Source: Adiantum capillus-veneris (Eukaryota; Streptophyta; Polypodiopsida; Polypodiales; Pteridaceae). Taken from it: DNA of 60,000 nt. The translations under genes were made by a program, and so were the position numbers. This document shows, one piece after another, positions 54,575-60,000 of the stretch. Numbering within the stretch: position 1 is the first letter of the stretch; every line of letters starts with the position of its first letter. The stretch lies in NCBI GenBank assembly GCA_014529385.2, contig CM043960.1:25238396-25298395 (forward strand), written 5' to 3'. The notes under the pieces were generated by a model that worked only from the letters and a program-made list of their open reading frames with translations, made no database searches and had not been told where the DNA came from.

Positions 54575-57500
54575 ATGTCTGACGGTTTCAGTCAGATTGT
54601 TACTGAGAAGCTTGAGAAAAATAACTACCCTGCATGGAAGTTCAGAATAACAAATTTCCTAAAAGGAAAAGGTTATTGGGACTATGTAGAAGGAGACAAT
54701 GAAAAGGAACCAGAGATTCCCGAGGCAAATGCTACAGCAGAACAAAGGAAAGCTTTGAGGGACTGGCAACAAGGCCAGAGCAAAGTGATGTATTGGCTTT
54801 CTATGAGCATCACAGATGGCATGATGGGCTATCTACAGGATGCTGAAACCCCCGCCATTGCATGGAAAAACTTAGGCAGAGTGTTCGAGGTGAACACCAA
54901 GGCCAGGAAGCTTCAACTAAAGTCGGAGCTAAATCAGGTTAAGAGGAACAACCTCTGCATCAATGATTATGCTTTGAAGATCAAGAGTATCATTGAGGCT
55001 CTTGGATCTATTAAAGTCTCAGTGGAAGACGATGACATTGTCCGTGCATGCTTGGATGGTCTAGGAGATGAGTATGTACATTTTAGGTCTTCCATGAATA
55101 CAAGAGACGACATCCCCGTGTTCCAAGATTTGATTTCTATGCTTATTCTTGAGGAGAAGAACCTTGACACATCTTCTTCTCATGGCAGAAATAATTCTGA
55201 ACAGGCCTTCTATTCCAACTCCAACAGAGGTAGAGGTAGAGGTCGTGGTCGAGGCCCAAGGGGTTGCAGGGGCCAATTTCTGGAAGGTCAATCAAATCAA
55301 AACAATACAGGTGGCAGGGGAAACCAGTCTCAAGGCAGGGGGAGTCAAAGAGGTCGTGGTGCAGGATCAAGCAGGCAGCAACATACTCCAGATAGTAGAG
55401 AATGTTGGACTTGTGGTGAAAGAGGTCACATGTCACGTGACTGTCCAAAGGGAAAAGCAAGTAGAAAGAGAGAACAGGGCAACTATGCATCTACTAGCAG
55501 AGATGCAGATGACAGCAAAAACGAGCGCATGTTTGTTATGCAACATGTAATGAATACAATGACTGCAGAGAATTCCACCCAAGATGATGTTTGGTATGTG
55601 GATTCAGGTGCCTCTAATCACATGACGTCTCGTGGAGAGTGGTTTAGAGATATGCGCAAACCAGATGTGTCAGGCTATGTGCAGACAGGAGATGACACAG
55701 CTCACCCCATTGCTCATGTAGGGGACATACCTCTAAATACGAAGAGTGGAAAATCAAAGTACTTAGCAGATGTACTTCATGTCCCAAACATTACAAAGAA
55801 TCTTGTTTCTGTTGGACAAATGGTTGAGCAGGGTTTGCAGGTTCGCTTCAATCCAAATGGCTGTTATATAGAAGATTTCCAGAATGGCTGTAAGCTGATC
55901 ACAGAGGGCAAATGTGTGGGCAGAATGTTTACGCTAAATGTAGACATGCCTGAGGTAAAAGCTGTATTATTTGCACAGGGCACAGGTGTTGTGGCTGATG
56001 TTGACATTTGGCACAAACGCATTGGCCATGTCAATGAGCAGAGATTGCGCAGCATGCAATCAAAACAGATTGTAAAAGGTTTGCCCAAATTCAAGGTGGA
56101 TGGTATGCATAAAGTGTGTGCAGCATGCCAGTTTGGAAAACAGTCAAAGGGCTCATTTCCACATGAGCGCAATGTATGTAAAAAGCCACTTGAGGTGGTG
56201 CACACAGATGTTTGGGGTCCAACCGATACTGCAAGTATACATGGTTGCAGGTATTATGTCTCTTTCATTGATGACCATACAAGGAAAGTATGGGTCTACT
56301 TCATGCGTAACAAAAGTGAAGTGTTTGGTCACTTTCAAGACTTCAAAGTCATGATTGAGAAGGATACAGATATGCAAATCAAGACATTGAGGTTAGATGG
56401 AGGGGGAGAGTACTTCTCCAATGATTTTTCAGATTTTCTGCGAATGCATGGTATACACAGGCAGTTTACATGCAGATATACTCCACAGCAGAATGGGGTC
56501 GCAGAAAGGAAAAACAGGCACATTGCAGAGGTTGCACGTGCATTGATGAATGAGAAGAACATGCCTCATCATTTCTGGGCTGAAGCTGTAAATACAGCTG
56601 TGTACATTATGAACAGGACACCTACAGCTGCGGTGCATGATGTAACACCTGAGGAAAAGTTTACAGGTACAAAGCCTGATTTGGCACACTTGAAAGTGTT
56701 TGGCTGCATAGCTTACGTGCATGTACCAGATGAGTTGCGTAGGAAATTGGATCCTAAAGCAGAGAAATGTATTCTTGTGGGATATTCCCTTGAACAAAAG
56801 GGGTACAGGTGCTACAATCCTACTACACGAGAATTACGAGTGAGCAGAGATGTAGTCTTTGATGAGATGAGCAGCTGGTACAGTAATGCACATGGCACTA
56901 TTGGGGCTGATGTAAAAGATGATGTGGTTGTACAAAATGTGAGGCCACACTCACAGGTTTTGAGTGGACCACAAGAGTCCTCTTCTCGTGGCTCTGTTGA
57001 GAAACCATGGAATGGTAGACTACGTACGCAGGTTACTCCACCAACAGGTACAGGGAATGTATCACGAAAAGGAAAGGAAAAGGTTGATGAACCTCCCTTT
57101 ATGGTTGATGCATCATCAGGTTTTTCACATGTAGACATGGATTCAGATGGTTCTGAACAAAGTCTTGATCAGGAATTTGGAATTCCGGCTGTCAGGACAC
57201 CTGGTGTAAGGAAAGTACAAGAAGATGCTAGAGGGCAAAGGAGTGACCCAGGACCGCGCAGATCTAATAGAGTCAGAAATCCAGTTCAGAAATTGACTTA
57301 TGATGGGTATCTAGCGCATCACCGAGCCTACATGGCTAAGGTGATACAGGATGTGGAGCCCACATGTTTTGAGGATGCAGTTAGAAATGTGCATTGGGAT
57401 GATGCAATGAATGAAGAGATGGCTGCATTGGAAGCAAATGACACATGGGATTTGGTGCCATTGCCAAGTGGCAAGAAAGCTATTGGCTGTAAATGGGTGT

Positions 57501-58924
57501 ATAAAACCAAGCATAAGGCTGATGGTAACATTGAGCGTCACAAGGCAAGGTTGGTCGCAAAGGGTTATGCACAGACGTATGGCATAGACTATGAGGAGAC
57601 CTTTGCTCCAGTGGCAAAGATGACGACAGTGAGAGCTGTCATAGCAGTGGCTGCATCTAGAGGATGGATTATGCATCAAATGGATGTAAAGAATGCCTTC
57701 TTGAATGGTGAGTTGCAAGAGGAAGTGTATATGGATCAGCCACCTGGTTATGTCGATCCAGGTTACCCAGATTATGTATGCAGACTTCTCAAAGCTTTGT
57801 ATGGTTTGAAGCAGGCCGCTAGAGCATGGTATGACAGGATTGCCAAGTATCTTGTCAGTATTGGTTTTAGGAGAGCTCATGCTGATCATTCACTCTATGT
57901 ACGTGAGAGTGATGTGGGGATTGTGGTCATTACCATATATGTAGATGACCTTATTATTGTTGGTGACAATGCTATGGAGATTGACCATGTGAAGGGTCTT
58001 CTCAAACAGGAGTTTGAAATGAAAGATTTAGGCGAGTTGCGCTACTTTCTTGGCATTGAGGTGATCAGGACTCCAAAGGGTGTATGGCTATCACAGAGAC
58101 AGTATGCTTTGGACATGTTGTCAAAGTATGGTATGGCTGATTGTAAGCCAATTTCTATTCCCTTGGATGTGAATGCAAAGCTGAGTGCAGAGAAGGGTGA
58201 TGTTGTTGAGGATGTCAACATGTACAGGAAGATTGTGGGTAGTCTAATCTACTTGACTATCACGAGGCCAGACTTGAGCTACACAGTAAGCTTGGAGAGT
58301 CAGTTCATGCAACTTCCGAGGAAGCCACATTTGGATGGAGTACGACGCACACTTAGGTATGTGCAAGGTACTCTTGACTACGCATTGTTCTATGCAGCAG
58401 ATGCACCATTAGCATTGTATGGGTATACAGATGCAGATTGGGCAGGTAGCATTGTTGATAGGAGATCTACGAGTGGCTTCATGTTCTCTTTTGGGAGTGC
58501 TGCTGTTACTTGGAGCAGCAAAAAGCAGCCTACGGTTGCTTTATCGAGCACAAAGGCCGAGTACAGAGGTGCAGCAGTTGCGGCATGCGAGGTAGCTTGG
58601 CTACGCACATTACTTGAGGACTTGGGAGTGCAGGTGGACCAGCAGATTTTCATCCATTGTGACAACCTCAGCAGCATGCAGTTGGCTAGGAACCCGGTGT
58701 TCCATGCCAGGACCAAACACATAGAGGTCCATTACCACTACGTTCGAGAGCGAGTGTTGGCGGGCGACATCGACTTGGTCTACGTCAGCACAGAGGAGCA
58801 GATAGCGGATATCTTTACCAAGGCCCTCGGAGCTGAGAAGCTTCGACGTTTTCGGACTATGCTTGGACTCTGCGACATGCAGAGCTCGAGGGGGAGTGTT
58901 GAGATGTCGAGCTCTACACCTTGA
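54575..58924 (+). CDS. Ty1/copia Gag-Pol polyprotein (1449 aa), intact
   Basis: One open frame encodes all copia functions. Gag covers residues 1-300, with an RG-rich stretch (about 218-265) and the zinc knuckle CWTCGERGHMSRDC (C277, C280, H285, C290). The protease motif WYVDSGASNH has its catalytic Asp at 343. The pre-integrase HHCC domain starts near 477 (DIWHKRIGH). The integrase triad is D545, D608 and E644 (HTDVWGP, LDGGGEY, AERKN), a DD35E arrangement. Reverse transcriptase covers about 950-1200, with IYVDDLIIVG (D1124, D1125). RNase H contains YTDADWAGS (D1286), SSTKAEYRG and HCDNLSSMQLARNP. The ATG at 54575 follows a 274-bp leader. The frame runs nine codons into the 3' LTR. All key residues are present. 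Ty1/copia lineage of the TNT1 type. Confidence 0.97.
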   Translation: MSDGFSQIVTEKLEKNNYPAWKFRITNFLKGKGYWDYVEGDNEKEPEIPEANATAEQRKALRDWQQGQSKVMYWLSMSITDGMMGYLQDAETPAIAWKNLGRVFEVNTKARKLQLKSELNQVKRNNLCINDYALKIKSIIEALGSIKVSVEDDDIVRACLDGLGDEYVHFRSSMNTRDDIPVFQDLISMLILEEKNLDTSSSHGRNNSEQAFYSNSNRGRGRGRGRGPRGCRGQFLEGQSNQNNTGGRGNQSQGRGSQRGRGAGSSRQQHTPDSRECWTCGERGHMSRDCPKGKASRKREQGNYASTSRDADDSKNERMFVMQHVMNTMTAENSTQDDVWYVDSGASNHMTSRGEWFRDMRKPDVSGYVQTGDDTAHPIAHVGDIPLNTKSGKSKYLADVLHVPNITKNLVSVGQMVEQGLQVRFNPNGCYIEDFQNGCKLITEGKCVGRMFTLNVDMPEVKAVLFAQGTGVVADVDIWHKRIGHVNEQRLRSMQSKQIVKGLPKFKVDGMHKVCAACQFGKQSKGSFPHERNVCKKPLEVVHTDVWGPTDTASIHGCRYYVSFIDDHTRKVWVYFMRNKSEVFGHFQDFKVMIEKDTDMQIKTLRLDGGGEYFSNDFSDFLRMHGIHRQFTCRYTPQQNGVAERKNRHIAEVARALMNEKNMPHHFWAEAVNTAVYIMNRTPTAAVHDVTPEEKFTGTKPDLAHLKVFGCIAYVHVPDELRRKLDPKAEKCILVGYSLEQKGYRCYNPTTRELRVSRDVVFDEMSSWYSNAHGTIGADVKDDVVVQNVRPHSQVLSGPQESSSRGSVEKPWNGRLRTQVTPPTGTGNVSRKGKEKVDEPPFMVDASSGFSHVDMDSDGSEQSLDQEFGIPAVRTPGVRKVQEDARGQRSDPGPRRSNRVRNPVQKLTYDGYLAHHRAYMAKVIQDVEPTCFEDAVRNVHWDDAMNEEMAALEANDTWDLVPLPSGKKAIGCKWVYKTKHKADGNIERHKARLVAKGYAQTYGIDYEETFAPVAKMTTVRAVIAVAASRGWIMHQMDVKNAFLNGELQEEVYMDQPPGYVDPGYPDYVCRLLKALYGLKQAARAWYDRIAKYLVSIGFRRAHADHSLYVRESDVGIVVITIYVDDLIIVGDNAMEIDHVKGLLKQEFEMKDLGELRYFLGIEVIRTPKGVWLSQRQYALDMLSKYGMADCKPISIPLDVNAKLSAEKGDVVEDVNMYRKIVGSLIYLTITRPDLSYTVSLESQFMQLPRKPHLDGVRRTLRYVQGTLDYALFYAADAPLALYGYTDADWAGSIVDRRSTSGFMFSFGSAAVTWSSKKQPTVALSSTKAEYRGAAVAACEVAWLRTLLEDLGVQVDQQIFIHCDNLSSMQLARNPVFHARTKHIEVHYHYVRERVLAGDIDLVYVSTEEQIADIFTKALGAEKLRRFRTMLGLCDMQSSRGSVEMSSSTP
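58883..58896 (+). other. Polypurine tract of the intact copia
   Basis: AGCTCGAGGGGGAG ends at the LTR start. It lies inside the coding frame. Confidence 0.9.
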
Positions 58925-59218
58925 GCTGGCATCCACTACGGGTCTTGGCCGCTTACGGCATTTACTCACTGGCGCGTTAGGTGACCGACACGGAGGATCT
59001 CTGCCAGTGATTCTACAGCTGGACTACACTTATAGTGCCAGCCTAGTACGCTTCTAGCGAGTTCACACTTAGTGACCGCATGTACATATGTGCTACTTTT
59101 CAGCTTTAGCACTTAGTCATTTTGTACTCTCTTTTCTGTGAAGAAGAAGAAGAAGATTTCCATCTCTGTGTGCTTTGTGCTTATCTTGTGTAGCTCTCTT
59201 GCATCCTCATTCTTTACA
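58897..59218 (+). repeat. 3' LTR of the intact copia
   Basis: 322 bp, identical to the 5' LTR except for three substitutions and a 13-bp insertion, GGGTCTTGGCCGC, near its start. It is followed by the target duplication AATAA. Confidence 0.97.
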
Positions 59219-59513
59219 AATAAGACGTAGCTAAATAGATATTTGAGTAGATTACTTAATGGAGAGAGATAGATTTCACACACAAGAGATTATAGAGTAG
59301 AGAGAGAGAGAGAGTACACAACATATACGTGATTCACCCAATGTGGGCTTTGTCCACGAGAAAGCAACCACTCAATGGCTTTAGTACTTCAAAACAAGAA
59401 GTAGTTTACAAAGGGATTATACCCTTAATAGAGCTCTCGCCTTGCTTCACTCTCACCACCTCTCAATCACCTTGCATCAACTTTACACTATGAAATGTGT
59501 GTAGAAACGGCCT

Positions 59514-59523
59514 CCTTTTATAG
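59514..59523 (-). promoter_or_regulatory. LTR TATA box (minus strand)
   Basis: The minus strand reads CTATAAAAGG, about 400 bp from the LTR start at 59921, the expected spacing for a copia U3 promoter. Confidence 0.6.
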
Positions 59524-59921
59524 GCCAAAAGGGCTACCCTCTCTCATGAGAGGCAGCCATGTGTAGCCGCCCTTGTGTAGATAAGTCCAAATCAGACCCT
59601 CCAATCCGCCCATGTGTGGCCGCCCTTGAAAAGACAAGTCCGCTTTTGAATTCGGCCACCAGCCATTGACTTCCGACCATCGGCCAACTGGCCAACCGAC
59701 CGGTCGTTTTCTGACCACTTTTCGGCCACCGTCCGGCCATAACATTCCGGCAAAAAGGAATATTCCGATGAAGCCAATCTCGAGCTTTGCTGTGAAAATT
59801 TTGGTTTCCGGCGAGTTATTTTCTTCACACACGATGGCTTCTCCTCATAAATGGGGGCCTTACAAATGTGCGTTTTTACCACAAAAAATTACAAGGGGTA
59901 AATCAGGCTCCATACTTAACA

Positions 59922-60000
59922 ATCTCCCACTTGGAGACTGATCTCCAAACCAAACCTGTGACTGCTTTCCATCCTGGCTTCTTATCCTTGAAGGCCGATT
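59922..60000 (-). other. Polypurine tract and end of the minus-strand copia
   Basis: The minus strand reads CTCCAAGTGGGAGATTG up to the LTR, the classic copia end sequence. The interior continues beyond the window. Confidence 0.75.

Larger units (their letters stand above)
53980..59218 (+). mobile_element. Intact young Ty1/copia retrotransposon
   Basis: LTRs at 53980-54288 and 58897-59218, target duplication AATAA (53975-53979 and 59219-59223), a Met-tRNA primer site, a polypurine tract and one uninterrupted 1449-codon polyprotein. By eye the LTRs differ by three substitutions in about 309 aligned bases plus one 13-bp indel. That means a recent insertion: about 0.4 million years if a grass rate of 1.3e-8 per site per year applied, which is an assumption. 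It may still be capable of movement. Confidence 0.97.
53967..59921 (-). mobile_element. 3' LTR of a minus-strand copia, split by a younger copia
   Basis: The minus strand begins TGTTAAGTATGGAGCC at 59921 and ends CTTATTTCCTAACA at 53967. The younger element 53980-59218 interrupts it, leaving 13 bp on the left and about 703 bp on the right. A minus-strand TATA box (CTATAAAAGG) lies at 59514-59523. Just outside 59921 the minus strand has the copia polypurine tract AAGTGGGAG. The rest of this element lies beyond the window. It landed in the protease relic at 53966. Confidence 0.8.

Overview
This window is plant nuclear DNA made almost entirely of nested LTR retrotransposons. The evidence is Ty1/copia and Ty3/gypsy polyproteins with plant-type chromodomains and zinc knuckles, initiator-Met-tRNA primer sites (TGGTATCAGAGC), TATA boxes inside LTRs, long (CT)n and (CA)n microsatellites, and AT-rich filler. 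I see no intact host gene, no tRNA or rRNA gene, no CRISPR and no bacterial-style operon. The only recognisable host-gene sequence is a broken fragment of the translation factor LepA/EF4 at about 50.1-50.4 kb. The density and depth of nesting suggest a large, repeat-rich land-plant genome. I cannot fix the lineage from sequence alone.

Layout. 1-1.8 kb: unassigned AT-rich DNA with three local repeat systems. 1790-5111: a 3.3 kb LTR element with no coding capacity (TSD GACCA). 5749-30521: an old minus-strand LTR element, probable TSD ATGCT/ATGTT, that has been filled by later insertions. These are (a) a minus-strand Ty3/gypsy with LTR promoter, RNase H tail, integrase and chromodomain (10.5-17.25 kb); (b) a minus-strand Ty1/copia (11312-16490, TSD GCTGG) inside that integrase; (c) a plus-strand chromodomain Ty3/gypsy (17252-28163, 3' LTR truncated); and (d) a short minus-strand non-autonomous element (20567-23096, TSD ATGAG) inside the gag of (c). 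30.5-33.8 kb: AT-rich DNA and a minisatellite. 33.8-37.2 kb: two decayed copia 3' ends of one family. 37188-49386: a 12.2 kb minus-strand element (TSD GTAAG) that encodes a Gag-like protein, an aspartic protease and a repeat-motif protein but no visible reverse transcriptase or integrase. It carries 15 copies of a 24-bp palindrome at near-constant spacing. 49.4-53.97 kb: an RNase H relic, the LepA fragment and a decayed gag-protease of the same general type. 53967-59921: one LTR of a minus-strand copia, itself split by an intact, young plus-strand copia (53980-59218, TSD AATAA) with a 1449-codon polyprotein.

How it fits together. The 53980-59218 copia is the only element here that looks able to move by itself. 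Three minus-strand elements (5749-30521, 20567-23096 and 37188-49386) share an Asp-tRNA-like primer site (TGGCGCCG type) and lack visible polymerase genes, so they probably depended on a helper outside the window. The most unusual structure is the quantised palindrome array of the 12.2 kb element, followed by its reiterated Gln-Gly-Tyr-Tyr peptide motif and the uneven divergence of its two LTRs.
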